NCBI GenBank assembly: GCA_015501595.1
Contig: JADNRX010000111.1
Span: 62,001-126,000 of the forward strand
From: Hymenopellis radicata
Taxonomy: Eukaryota; Basidiomycota; Agaricomycetes; Agaricales; Physalacriaceae
Reading direction: 5' to 3'
DNA: 64,000 bases
Of this stretch, positions 36,011-48,213 are shown piece by piece (the stretch's first letter is position 1; every line of letters starts with the position of its first letter). The notes under the pieces are model-generated. The model was given only the letters and a program-made list of their open reading frames with translations, was not told the DNA's origin and did not search any database. The position numbers were made by a program, and so were the translations under genes.

Positions 36011-36421
36011 AAGTCGTTATTTATGCTTGTGAACTCGAGTGCTTACCTGATTCTGTAGCTTGAGATTGTAATTCAAAGAGACAAATAAGTATAACGAAAA
36101 CGAATTGCTTGTGATATGGCAAGTTGGTAACTTTTTCATCCCCCTTCCGACACGAGTCTCTCGCGCCACATGCCATAGCCATCTTCCCTTTTCGTCCCGA
36201 CCAGTGAGGAGAAAGTCGTTTTCCTACCTCGATCACATCTCGATCCTTCATTCCGACGAGCAGGATGAAAACCATTTCCTGCTCTCTAGGTTCAGACCAG
36301 GAATGAAGAGCGCTTTCGCATATGAATAGACGTCGGAAATTTCAAGTCAGTTTCTGTATATAATGCGATGAAAAAATGCAGTGATATAATTTACAATGAG
36401 ATGCCCAACTAGAGATACAAT

Positions 36422-38558
36422 CTACTCTTCGACGAAGCCGCGTTGTTTCGCCGCCTCATAACACTCCAGCGTCATCGTAGCCATAAATCCAGGTATGCAC
36501 GCCTCCGTCCCCACCCAATAGTCCATCGCATCTGATAGATCCTGTGGCCCCTCCTGACCTTCCGCCACCAGCCGGATCTGGCCCTCTCCCATCGACACGA
36601 ACACATACGTCGCCTTCAAGTTGTACATGGACGTCACCCTAGTCTGCCCATTAGGATAAAAGGCCATCTTCACGCCCAACAGCGACTCTACCACCTCTCT
36701 GAACTCCACCGATTTGTTACGGTATATTTGCTTAAGCCGTAGAAGCCGTTTTTCGCCTTGCTCTAGCTTTTCCTTGAGTTCGAGTTTTTCCTTGTTGACC
36801 AGATCGTAGCTCTCGCGCGGGACCATTCCACCGTCGTCAGTGGAGGGCGTGGAACCGACCTTGGCAAGGCGCTGAAGAAGCACCTCGTTCTCGTTCTGCA
36901 GACGCTGCACGACTTCCTCGCGAATGTCGACCCACTCTTGGAACGGGTTGTCGCGCAAAGTGAGGACGCGAACACCCGGAGGAACGTGCCGGCCACCAGC
37001 AATCTCGCCACTGAGGTCAAAGAGTTCCTGCTCGAGGGTGTCGATACGTTTAGCTTGCTCAACGCAATCTGCTTGAGATCGTTCAAGCGCTATAGAGGAA
37101 ATCAGCAGGTTGATCGACGGTGAAAAAATGTTCCTACCTGCTTCAAAAGCTTCTTTAGCATCCTTTGCCTCCTGTACCTCGGCTTGGGGAGCCATGGCTC
37201 GCAGCCCATCCAGTTCAACGCTGAGGGCCGCGTTGGTCTGTTTATAGTCGGCTAGGAGGGTTTCGAGCTGCGTTACCCGTTCATCAGGGAGTCTTCTTGT
37301 TCCGCTTCGAAGCTTGCCTACATGATTTGTTAGAGGAGACAAATGTGATGAGTATTAACATACCACCAACGCCTTGAGGAAACCGACCTCCTTCTCCAAC
37401 AATCCCACCTGTTGTTTCCTGCCCTCCAATGCCCTGACAATGCCTTGGAGATCCGAAATCTTTGACAAGGCATCAGCCTCACGCTGTTGCACCTCGGTTA
37501 CTTCAGCCTCCTTTGTTCGTAAAAGGGCTTTAGTGGCGCCAACTTCTTCGAGGGCATGGGCGTGGGCAAGACGAAGATCCGTTACCTGTTGCGTTACAGA
37601 TACAGGTATGCTCCCGGGACTGTGTTCTATGGATTTGTTTGCCCTGAAAGTGGAAATTAGGATTAAATAGGGCAAAAGATAATAACATACCAGTCCTCAC
37701 GCTCCCGCCTCGACGCGTCTACCTGCCCCTCAAGCTCGGCTATGCGCCGACGAAGCTCTTCCATGCTACGTACCCGCCTCTCTAATGTCCGTTTCTCCTC
37801 CCGCAGAACATCTACATTGCCATTCCGCGCGAGCTCGGCCTTGAGTTTGGTATTCGCCGTCTCCAGTTGCCGCAGATAGTCTGCCTGGCGATGAAGCTCT
37901 TCCCTGATGACTTCCATGTTCTGGTCGTCCGGTGGTGGTCGAGTTTGCAGACCATCAAATTCGGCGTGCAGGGCATCCATGGCTCGGAGACGATCGTCGG
38001 CCAGCGCTTTTGTCTGGGCCAGCTCGTCGGTCAACACCTCGACCTGTCGTGTAAGCTGATTGATCTGGGTACGCTGTGAGGCGCTGCTCTGTGTTGTTGA
38101 CCGAGAAAGAGCAGATTGCGCTTCTTGCAGGTCTTCATGTTCATCTCTGAGTGTCATTAATGAAGTCCGTAGGCTGCGGAGTTCCGCGTTCAGCTTTTTC
38201 TGTAACAAATCGTCAACGAGATGTAGTTGACTGTGAATAAAGGACACACCTTTTCCTCTTCACGTTCAAGCCGCTCCATCTCCTTCTCTGCTCGCTCTTC
38301 CGCCTCTCGCTCGGAAAGCCATCGGCGGTCGCGCTCGAGGGTCGCAATGGCGATATCCTTCTCGCGTAGCTTCGATTCGAGTTCGACCTTGCTCGCCTGC
38401 AAAGTGACGACTTGGCGTTCCAGCGACGCGTGCGCGAATGTCGAGTTCAGTAACTGCCGCTTCCTTGCGGAAGGTTTTTGCTGGAGGTCGGCGGCGTTGG
38501 CATCGCGTTTGCTCGCCGTCATCGTGCGCGACAGCGACGACGAGCCTGCGCTCATCAT
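36422..38558 (-). CDS. mad1: Spindle assembly checkpoint protein Mad1
   Basis: Mad1 is a coiled-coil kinetochore/nuclear-envelope protein that recruits Mad2 in the spindle checkpoint. From 38558 it starts MMSAGSSSLSRTM. Long heptad-rich coiled-coil exons follow (38252-38558, about 37690-38201, about 37370-37640 and onward), rich in Glu/Leu/Arg. The C-terminal exon (36422 to about 37090) gives VRVLTLRDNPFQEW, then RLKQIYRNKSVEFREVVESL, and the RWD-like domain ending at 36422. This C-terminal block is distinctive of Mad1. One break is visible: after the acceptor at about 37321 the frame reads ASFEAEQEDSLMNG then stops. One extra G at the CCC run 37276-37278 would continue it into VTQLETLLADYK. 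A lesion in a conserved cell-cycle gene argues for sequence error. It is a housekeeping gene and probably not part of the metabolic pathway. Confidence 0.85.
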
Positions 38559-39382
38559 ATTCGTCGTGGTGGTAGAAAGTCAAGAGGCGATGACGCTATA
38601 ACATCGCCAAACACGGACAACCGATGCACCCGAAAAGGAAATGGCGCGCCGTCACGCGACTGTCTTTGTTCGGATTCCTGCCTTGACCATCCTGTTGAAT
38701 GTACGTGCTAAATAACAAAAGTACATCTACATGTGACATGAATCTGATCCCCCACAGACTACGCTTTGTCTGTCCCAAATAACGCGGATTCAATTCGCTC
38801 GGAGCCCTACTACGTACCGGAGTCATAGCTGTTCCAGTTTCGCCTTGAACCCCTTGGAAAAAGGCATGAGTGACTACCGACTGTCGCCTACACCTTCGGA
38901 TTCCCAGGACAATGTTGCTTGCAGGATTCTTACCATGACCATGACATCTGCATGGACACACCTTCCTAACTGACCACTCCGTGTTCTCCACTGTCGGTGA
39001 CTTACTGCGATTTCATTTACAATAGGCAACGGGCTGCGCCCTATGCTTCCTACTTTCATACTAAATCTCCCCCGTCTGCGTTGTCGTGCAGTAAATTCGG
39101 GCAGAGTTAGTCGTATAGCAACGTGGTAGGTCTTTCATCCGTTGACCTAGAAGCATCTGCTGTCCGAAACTTCTTCTATTACATCTTCCACTCACCGACC
39201 TTGTCTAATCGATACCCAAGTGCATTCATTCGGGATCAAATCGCTCCACAGTACACGGTAATGTACTCCCCGACCTTCGTGTTCTCTTCTCTCAATCTCG
39301 TGCCGCTCGACAGTCGACTCGGATGCGACGGACGCGTACTTAAGGGATGGCATCTCATTGCTCTCATCCAGCGCTCTACACA
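38559..39382. other. Divergent mad1 / ML-protein upstream region
   Basis: About 820 bp between two divergent genes. Small frames on both strands (for example 38596-38991 minus and 39123-39563 plus) have no motif and overlap the real ML exon. Nothing else was recognised. Confidence 0.5.
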
Positions 39383-40177
39383 ATGCGACCTTCTCCCTGT
39401 CTCCTCGTCTATGCCCTCGTATTCTCGTCTCTGGCATATCTCGTTACCGGAGCGGCCGCCTTGGCCCTCGCCAACAACAGCTCCCTCACATGGAAAAACT
39501 GCGGTAGGGAACTTTCATGCCACCGCCCGTTCTTCGAGGCCTAACTCCGTTTCACGAAGGTGATCCTCGCAATGCCGTCAAATTCAAATCAGTCGAGATC
39601 TTCCCAGACCCTCCGATTCCTGGTAAAAGGTTGACAGTGAAAGTCGCTGTGGATATCTCGAATATCATAGAGGTGTGGGCTCCGCTGTCAGCAATCACCT
39701 CGTCTCACATTCTTCTAGGAGGAGGCAACCGGAGTCCTCACCGTCAAACTTGAAGGCCACACAGTCATTGAGAATCCGTTTGAAATCTGCAAAGAGGCGT
39801 ATGGTTCCTGTTTATTGGCGTGACAAATCACTTTCTGAGCATACTTATTACACTGCAGAAGGAACACCGACTTGACCGCCGAATGCCCCATCAAACCAGG
39901 CAAATACACCGTCAAACGAACTGTCACCCTTCCGAATGATATTCCTACGGGTTCGTGAGCAGCTTTTGTTGATGATACTGCTCAGCTCACCACGTAATGT
40001 AGGCAAGTATACAATTACAGTGGTCGGCTACACAAAGGACGGCGAAGATCTGATGTGTCTAAGCCTAGGCGGTGAGATTACTAGGACAACCTGGGGCCTA
40101 TGACAGAGTCTCCTTAAACATTTCCAGTACTTACCGTCACTGCCTGTACTTGTCGAGATCGTTGTGATGTTTCATAA
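39383..40177 (+). CDS. Secreted ML-domain (NPC2-like) lipid-binding protein
   Basis: The protein is about 170 residues in five or six exons with no visible break. It starts MRPSPCLLVYALVFSSLAYL, a signal peptide. The mature part has the ML-domain pattern: WKNCGDPRNAVKF, VEIFPDPPIPGKRLTV, ENPFEICKEA, ECPIKPGKYTVKRTV, GKYTITVVGYTKDGEDLMC and TVTACTCRDRCDVS to the stop. The cysteines expected to form ML-domain disulfides are present. The family includes NPC2 and fungal phosphatidylglycerol/phosphatidylinositol transfer proteins, which carry a lipid or sterol in a beta-sandwich. The short Cys-containing C-terminal tail is unusual compared with the core fold. The protein could bind a terpenoid, but it may simply be an unrelated neighbour. 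Confidence 0.85.
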
Positions 40178-43100
40178 GAAGAATATGAAGCACTCGTGTC
40201 ACTTACACCTCGGCACTTTTCGATGGCCTTGTCGATCTTCAATAGGCTAATGCTAGGACCATGGTCTGTGGCGCTCTTAATTGAATTCGGGCTTTCTTGT
40301 AAAAGTTGATACGTAGACGCTGCTGTCGCACGCCACCTTTATCCTTCTGCTTTGGGGCGAGGTAGGGTCCCAGTGACAATCTACAATACGAACAGACGAG
40401 GTGAAGTAAGGGTTCAAGACCGCCGTCTCGCTCTCTGACTCGCCACTTTCGCCACTTTCCTAGAACAGGCATCCGTGGCTCGCTACGCCTCCAAAGTCAG
40501 ACACACTACCCACAACACAAGAGTAGAAAAGTAACGTATAGCAATCATCGCAGCAGACCCGCTCGGGCAGTAGCCGCTGACTCCGAGGGTAGACTAGTCA
40601 GTGCATCAAACGCTGCTATCGCTGGAGCTGTAGCAATAACAGTTCTCCTTCTTTTCCAGAGAAGATTCATCTCATGACGGGCATTTTCCTCCTAGCGCTC
40701 GCAGCGCCCACGACGAGGGCGATGAATGCGGTGTGGAAGTGCATCTGTATTAAAGGCGTGAAGAAACGCGCACAAGTGCAAAAGGGAGTATTCGTACATG
40801 GGCACATAGAAAGTGGCGGGAAGCCTAGCGGGATCGACCGCTAGCGGGAACCGCTACCACGCTAGGCCCGCTAGGGTTACCGTTAGGCTCTCATTAGGGT
40901 TACCGCTAGGACCAGGGTAAGTGCGCGTTACCAGCGAACTCCTCGCTACACTCATTGTTGGCAATCTCTACATACTTTAACATGAATCTTGACACTTAAT
41001 GTTGCCTCTGTATGATTTCCTCGTGTCTGGGTAAGTCGTCGTCACTTGTGTTAGTCCTCATGGTTTCGAGAATCACAAAAAGGGTGCCCGAAACTTTGCG
41101 CGTCAAAAGCATGTCCGGCAACGAGGTTTCTGCACATTCGCGTCCACACAAGGCCCTTGATGAGTCGGGGAAGCGTAGATTCACCAAGGATGGCCAGAGG
41201 ACCAAGTTACATCCGAGCCCGCATCGAATCACTGTACTGATTCTGCAGACTCAACGTTGACAACCAGTTCGAGAGCATATTGGAATATACACTGTGTATG
41301 GATTGGAGAAAATGAATGCAGTGACCAGAACATATGTGGTGACCGAAGAGTCTGCGCAGAGGATACCCAAAGTGTCCATGACACTGACTCCCGGTTGCCG
41401 AACGACGAACGGACAGGCGTGCTTTCATCCTACAAGTATCACAAGAGCTCGAGTGTCCTCCTGAATTTATATCTCTAAATACAGCCTTTAAAATGCCTGC
41501 CAAAACCGAGTCAGACCAGTCCAGATCGTCTCAAATCGTACATACATCTTCAAACTCTTCATCTTCGACTCAGAAATGCTTGTGCGGGAGTTCTGACACG
41601 TTGAGCACGCTATCGGCAGATGTTGGTACTCCCGCTATGAGATTCCCGCTAGCGATGAATCCCGTTAACTGTCTGTAACGGTTTCCCGCTAGCGGGTCCC
41701 GCTACCCCGCTACCCCGCTAGGTCTCGCGAGCGTCCCGCTAGCGGTCCCGTTAGCCCGCTAGGAGTCATCTCGCTAGCAAGTTATGGTTCCCGCTAGGCA
41801 AGACATATCTGTCACGCTCATTCAGATGCCTACTACAACTTCGAAATGCGGTTAAGGATACATCAGCCTGTTAGAAGCATTTCAGACACATCCACATCGG
41901 CACTAATCTGGGGTTTCCCTACCGCTTGAGTCACAGTAAAGAGGAGGTCGACAGCCAGAATCCGTATCCTCTGTATGCTTGTCCAGTAAGTTAAAGTAAC
42001 GGCCTCTCGCTGCTGAGTCCTTCTAGCGGTCGCGTCTCCTCACCATTTGCTTATGAGTATTCGACAATGCATAGTGCTCGGGGGAAACATATTGTCGCAG
42101 TATACTTAAGTTGGACATACAGCGAACGACTCGGAGTCAGAGAGATATATTGAGTCGTCAGTGAGCAAGGCCAGTGGCCATCGAAAGCACACCAAGTTCG
42201 CAGCGATCAGATAAATCATCGGTCCTCAACAGTGAAAATTTCCAGATACAAATGAGGCGCGAACAGTCCTAGAGTCCCGATAGACTCGGAGGACACGTAT
42301 AGATGATGAGGACGGCGTACACTACGTGAAGTGAAGATGAGGGGGTCGAGTGAGCAAAATAACGCTAAGTGAGTGTTGCTGTCACAGCGTTACGACCGCT
42401 AGGACCAGAGTAATTCCCGCTACCCCGCTATCCGCCACTCCCGCGAGCACGCTAGGCTTCCCGCTAAATTCTCTGGGCCCTTCGTACATCACAGAGTAAG
42501 ATAATTTGTCTGAAGGCTACTGTACCAAGCGAGATAGGGGACGATGGCGGAGCTCGCTTCTATGCTGCAGTTGATGAGTCTGATTCTCTATGGAGAAACG
42601 GAATTCGAGTCGTATGTTTGGGGTTGGGGTTGAGGAGCGATATCGTCCGGCGGAGAACTCAGAGTCTCCGTGCACCTCGCATACCTAGGATGGAGTACAC
42701 AGCCATATTGGAGATTGGGGGTGTTCGATTTGGAGCGAGAGGCAGAAACATCAACGGTGGGTCGAAGCCAGTTTTTGTGCAGTACAAGGATCCTGTGCAA
42801 GTAACGGAGGTCATCGCGAATGAAAGCGAGTCCAGAAAAGAAAAGGTTGACACGGAAGACTTGAGATCCATATCGATGAAATGGAATGAACGATTGGAGC
42901 CAGAGCACCACGCGCGGGGCCGCGTAGAACCTGGGATTTAACGAGATGTCGCCACCCTCGTGGGATTTCTGACGCCCCTCAACATGATCACCTGCCGTGG
43001 GGACGCAGTTGAATGCAGGACGCTCCAAAGTAAATGGTTGTTGGAAACTGCGCCGAAGACACGGAAAAGAGCACGCAAGAGTTTTCAGAAGTCCTACGCC

Positions 43101-43633
43101 CAACGTTTCAGCTACAAGCATGTGTAAGAGACATCATATAACCTCAAAGAAAGTCGCGATATGAGTACGACAAGATAGGTACCAGTCCTTTCGTCTAGAC
43201 TCGGAAGCGGGAAATTTTCGTGATATGATGGGCTTCAAATGGGCTTGCAAGGCGAAGAGGAAAGGCGCGAATTGAGTTTGGCAGAACTTGAAAGGAATGG
43301 AGTCAACAACAGAGAACGGCTATCATCAAACATTTGAGACCATTCTTCGTTTGTGCTTCAACCACGCAGCCCCCATTCTGTACATCAATGACTGTTGCAA
43401 GCGGATCATCGATCCGCCGCCCTCAGAGTATCTCCTGCAGAAGCATTGATGTCAGTGTGGGCACAGAATCGTCCTCGGGCAAGCAAAACTAATGACAAGT
43501 ACAACAGTGTCAGGGTAAGTATTTACTAAGTAAGGAGTAGCTAAATTACAACAAGGATTCCATATATATAGAATTGCACAGAATAAATAAATGAGTAGTA
43601 TCAGTGCCAGGTAGACGTTTGCACCTCACTGGG
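40178..43633. other. Gene desert with CCCGCTAG repeats
   Basis: The longest gene-free stretch in the window, about 3.4 kb. It holds three clusters of GCTAGC-type repeats (40830-40920, 41645-41800, 42395-42475). Candidate frames (42618-42941 plus, 42588-43121 minus) overlap each other and lack any motif. Confidence 0.5.
40830..42475. repeat. CCCGCTAGCGGG interspersed repeat clusters
   Basis: Words such as CCCGCTAG, CCGCTACC and the palindrome CCCGCTAGCGGG recur irregularly at 40830-40920, 41645-41800 and 42395-42475, including tandem CCCGCTA units near 41697-41730. Between the clusters the DNA is unique. Confidence 0.75.
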
Positions 43634-45227
43634 CTACAACCAAAAAGCAACACATCCGGAGTCAGCGATCATATCATGGAGATTTGGACGAATGCCACGC
43701 ACCTTCATGCCTCCATATCCACCTTCGTCAGGTTGATTGACCGCATCAGTCATTGTCGAGCTCTGCTTGATGATGCTAATCTCCGCAGCGAAGGTCGTTG
43801 TATCATCAAAGGATTCCTCCGGGTTTAAGCCAACGCAGAACGGTACAGCGGGTTGTCGGTTAGGCATACGATACGAAGGTAGACTGCTGTTTCCACTCGG
43901 GATGTGCGAACCCTTGCGCCTCGAGAGCGCGTTCCGGTTATTGAATGTGAGCAAGAGTGTGTTGGAGTAACTGCGGCGCGTCAGCATCAGCACGGCAGAC
44001 GAAGGGCGTGACTTACATCTTCCCGAGTACCATCGTAGGGCATATGAAGAACGTCCCCTTCTCATTTGTGGCGAAGAGCACGAGCGAGATGACCGCGATA
44101 GCAGTCGACATCGCGTTTGTTTCAATTGTCATTCGCACAATACGCGACACCGCATCATTCGTTTGAGAATGCTGCCTGCTCTTGGCCTTGAGTAACTATC
44201 ACGGAGTCAGCATCGCACTAATATGAAGGTGAAGGCCGATGAAACGCACTAGCACAGACATGACACTCGCAATGAGAACATCCGCCACCGCATCGCCGAT
44301 GAGCCACATCTAAATGTAAAGGTACGTGAATCAGATGCGCATCAACCGTAAGAGTTCCAAGAGGCCTTACGTAGACCAATAGTGTCTGGTTGTGCGCATG
44401 ACCAGCTTGGATATCCTTGACAAGAATGATAGCCTGTGCACGGAACCATCAGCTTAATGAAAGGTACACATCAAGGGCACTGCTTACTCTAACACCTCCT
44501 ACGAATCCGGACGCAGCCTGAACCAGTGCGACCTAGATAGAGTCCCCATGTTCAGCAACGGGACGCGAGGCGTAGCGGAAACGTGCATTTACCGTAGCAA
44601 TAGTAGCCGACAGCCACCACACGGACCGCTTGATGATCCAAATGCGGTAGGAGAAGAATATCTGCACGACGAAAGCGATAACGGATCCCATGATAGGCGT
44701 GTAAATTGGACTGATCCCTGGCTCCGCGATGATCAGCAGGTTCCCGAAGCCTCTGGCGAAAGAGTTGAACACGTCCACGCCGTTCATGATGGTCTGGGCT
44801 GTTTCAAAGGCAAACACGAAGTAGACTGATGGCTACATCAGCTTCTAGCTTTGCCGCAGACGAACGGGACGACAGCATACCCAGCCACTTGATCTTCATA
44901 TTGTCCTGTGGGAAAGACGTGTGGTAGATATCTGCAAGGCTGTCAGGACGTACAGGTGGATCGCGGGAAAAGCATCACTCACAGACTTGTAGCGCGAGGA
45001 TTCCATAGAGCGTAAAGTTGAACAATGATCCAAGCAGCTTTCGGGGAAGCAGTCAGAAGTGTCGCGCAGCAACCCATCAAAGTGATCTACCTGTGGGCCA
45101 ATGCTGCGGGGTGATGAATCAGATATGTGTGCGTTTACGCGTATATGAGAAGAGCTTACATGGACTCGATGTTATCAGGAATGGGAGGGAGAGTACCGGG
45201 AGGAAGAAGTGGGCCGGGGGCAGACAT
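43634..45227 (-). CDS. DUF6534 seven-helix membrane protein A
   Basis: The start is MSAPGPLLPPGTLPPIPDN at 45227, with a TATTTAAA box 41-49 bp upstream (45268-45276). Successive exons carry hydrophobic helices: LFNFTLYGI, FPQDNMKIKWLG, FETAQTIMNGVDVFNSFARG, YTPIMGSVIAFVVQIFFSYR and SNTLLLTFNNRNALSR, then a polar C-terminal tail ending at 43634. The layout (about seven helices, ending in a DUF6534 domain with the SNTLL..FNNR motif) matches a large basidiomycete family of unknown function with GPCR-like topology. Paralogue B at 49697-51317 has the same structure, and P450 A lies between them. A sensory or transport role is possible but not shown. Confidence 0.75.
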
Positions 45228-46014
45228 TTCTGAGAGCTACAACACATCGGCCATCACGAGTGGATCCTTTTAAATACACTAAGCTCTGCGCCACATTACT
45301 ACCAATCCAGATTTGTACATCCCCAGACCATGAATAGCCTACCATCAGCGAAACCGGTTCCGCTTGGCCACCGGTTGTCTCAAGATATCCAGGTTTTGCA
45401 ACAGATAGAAAACACGGAGGTGTTAAGTACGCTGATGATCACTGGTGTAGGAACAGATGCATATATCTGTCCACATCGCTTTTGCGATGCACAGCGAGTC
45501 GGAAGGGATTGCGAGGCACGTCGATCTGCTCCACAGAAGGAGATCACTGATGATGATGGTGCACCGGTCCAACCCCGCTCCCTTCGGTAGTATTAGCATT
45601 AGCAGGAGAAGCGTTCAATCGATGTACCTCCCGTTAATTGTCAGAGGCACGACCCGGCTGAATCGTGGCAAGTCAAAGCTAAAATCAGTGCCCGGTACCT
45701 TCAGAACTCTCGAGGCACCGAGGAGCATCGAGATAGATGCCCAAAAGCACCTCCCCGGTACCCATGGGCATACCAGTTAATGGCGTTGGTACCTCCCCTA
45801 TGCCATCATGATCAAGGCGAATCGTAGGATCAACTCTTCCTACACATCATAACTTCGAGGCTCATGCGAGTCGCGACGACTAGGGCTAGAAACTCGATAT
45901 GATGAATATCCAACTCATACATTATCAATATTACACAGGAATAGGTCCTACGAGAAGGTCATCAGGAACACATCAAAGACAGCTCGAAATGAAGCGCATA
46001 CTCAAATGATCCCT
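45228..46014. other. Intergenic, no gene seen
   Basis: Upstream of DUF6534 protein A and downstream of P450 A. Short plus-strand frames at 45330-45780 have no recognised motif. Confidence 0.45.
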
Positions 46015-48213
46015 CTATACATCCGCGTCCAACATGACAATGCTCTCCAGCGGTGTAGGCGGATTATCCAAAATCAACTGCCTCGCGCTCTCCGTTCTCG
46101 GCGTGATAGCACACTCGAACGGCACCGGCGCGCTACACCAGCAATAATCAGCTACATGAAACATGATGAGCGAACGCCACCCACCACACGATACTATCTG
46201 AATAATTCTCCGTGACCTCAATCTCATTCCCTAATTCGTCTTTCGCCTTCCCCAGCCTGAATACGGTCAGAATGGAGGCCATTGCAATCCACAGACTAGC
46301 ATCCGCTGCCCATCGGCCAACACAGATCCTGATGCATATGAAGGTGAGCTACGCCACGCGGACGAGGAACAGTCTCACCGTCTCCCGAAGCCGAACACTG
46401 GAGGATAGTGGTCAGTAACACCTCCATCCGGCGACAAGAAGCGATCTGGATTGAACGCGTCTGCGTAATCATACACACGTTCATCGCGACACATCGCCCT
46501 GCGGCCATAATCATCAGTGCTCTGCATTTTGTAACGATGATGATGATCATACCATTGATTGTAAAGTATCAGAGCACCTGGTAAGCGCCAACGGTCAGCC
46601 ATGGCTTGCTACGATAGAAGAATTTGAAAGACCTTTCGGGATGTAATATCCGTCATAAACATCGTCCGTCGAAGTGGCGTGTGGAACACCTAGACGATGT
46701 ATAAGAACAATGTCATGACGCGGATAAGGGCGACAGGACTGACCTAGCGGAGGAGGCGGATGCCACCTTAGCACTTCACGCATCAGTGCCTCGATGTACG
46801 GCAACGATTTGCGATCATCAAAGGTGGGGAGCCGGTCGGTGCCCACAACCGCATCAAGTTCGGCCTGCGCGCGGGCTTGGACATCCGGAAACAAGATCAT
46901 AGCGAGTACGAATGAGGACAATGCTGATGAAACCTGGAGAAGAGCGATGAATACAGTACTGATACTAATGTGGTAGTGGCGCGAAACTCACTGTATCTAT
47001 GGCCGCTGATGGGGAAGTTAGAATTAGTCCATTTGACGTGAGGGAAGCAGTATTTACCGGTAAACTGGACTATTCCCAGTGCTTTGATGATGTCCTCCGG
47101 GATGTACTGAGCTCCCTCGATGTCGTTCTTTGTGAGTAGATCCGCCATCCACGATGGTACTGACGTCCCTTCTGACTTTGTGGTTGGGACATGAGTCAAA
47201 GGGTTCGATGCTATAATAGGTGTGCTAACCATGCTACCCTTCACCGACTTGAGAGGAATGTCCTGAACTTGACCGAGCAAAACACGGCAACGGTCGCACC
47301 GTCTATGCAGTTCTTGCAGCATCGGTATCGGGAACCATTTCGGCAAATGACGAACTGTGGAGGGTAAACAACGGTAGAGTCGAAGGAAATGTAGACAGAC
47401 TCACGAGGAGGAATGGCGTTCACCAGATTCATACCCGGAAATACGGAGCCACCAAAGAGAGTTCCAATCTCGAATACGATGTCGAGGAAGGGGTCATTTG
47501 GAGACGCGTCATAGCCGTACATAGCGTAAATCATGATTGAGGCAGGAAGGCTGCCGAGACGTCAGAATGTTCGTTCCAAGCGAAAAAGATAGCTTACACT
47601 TCAAAGTGATGATGATATTTTTGGGGCGCGTTCAAAAGTGCCGACAACAGCTCCCTAGTTTTGTTCATCTCAACTGGATGCAGCTTTGAAGATTCCTCCC
47701 GACGAAGCCTCTGATGAAGTAGGCGCCGATCTCTCCGCCAATCATCGCCGTAGTGTTTTAATCCCATGTTGATATGCCAGCCATTCCTGCAGACGCGTTT
47801 GGATCAGAAAGTTTATCTTTGTTAGCACGCTCACATGCTCATCACAGGAATATCCGGTCTGTCAGAATACACGCGTGAACGCTTGTCAAAGAGGTCTTGC
47901 GCTACTTGGACCGAGTTGATCAAGAACATATGCATTCCAAAGACGCGAAAGTGGATCAAGTCACCTAGTACGAGAATACTATCAGAGGCTGAAAACCAAT
48001 TATCACAGCTATATACGTGCCGTACACCTTCGCCCATTCTGTATATCTCAACCACTGAAAACTGTCTGGGACGTCGAGCAAATTCCCAATGAGAGGGTAT
48101 GCTTTAGGCCCAGGAGGGTACGGTAACTGTCGTCGCGGGCGCTTGAGAAGCAGATAAACCGAAGCACCTAGGACAAGGAACACGAGCTTCGAGGAAACCT
48201 CTGAGAAAGCCAT
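46015..48213 (-). CDS. Cytochrome P450 A
   Basis: This is a membrane-anchored haem monooxygenase. It starts MAFSEVSSKLVFLVLGASVY with an N-terminal anchor, then the proline-rich hinge PYPPGPKAYPLIGNLLDVP. Later exons give ELLSALLNAPQKYHHHFEV, the I-helix region (AAIDTVSSALSSFVLAMILF), the K-helix EVLRWHPP, the PERF-type segment (DAFNPDRFL) and the haem-binding FGFGRR followed by ICVGRWAAD. The stop is at 46015. The protein is collinear with P450 B at 56159-58288, which points to a paralogue pair. The first intron is best read as GC-AG: VYG is split at TACG|GCACGT and resumes GDLIHF. No frame break was found. It probably oxidises the prenylated aromatic product. Confidence 0.85.

Noticed and set aside
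38227..38711. Plus-strand frames opposite the mad1 first exon
   Set aside because: Ser/Arg-rich antisense translation of the mad1 coiled coil, which is supported on the other strand.
40830..41800. Possible CRISPR-like or tandem array
   Set aside because: Units are irregular in spacing and sequence, with no constant repeat-spacer structure, and the genome is eukaryotic.
42588..43121. 177-codon minus-strand open frame in the gene desert
   Set aside because: It overlaps a 107-codon plus-strand frame, has no recognisable motif or signal, and no exon-like neighbours.
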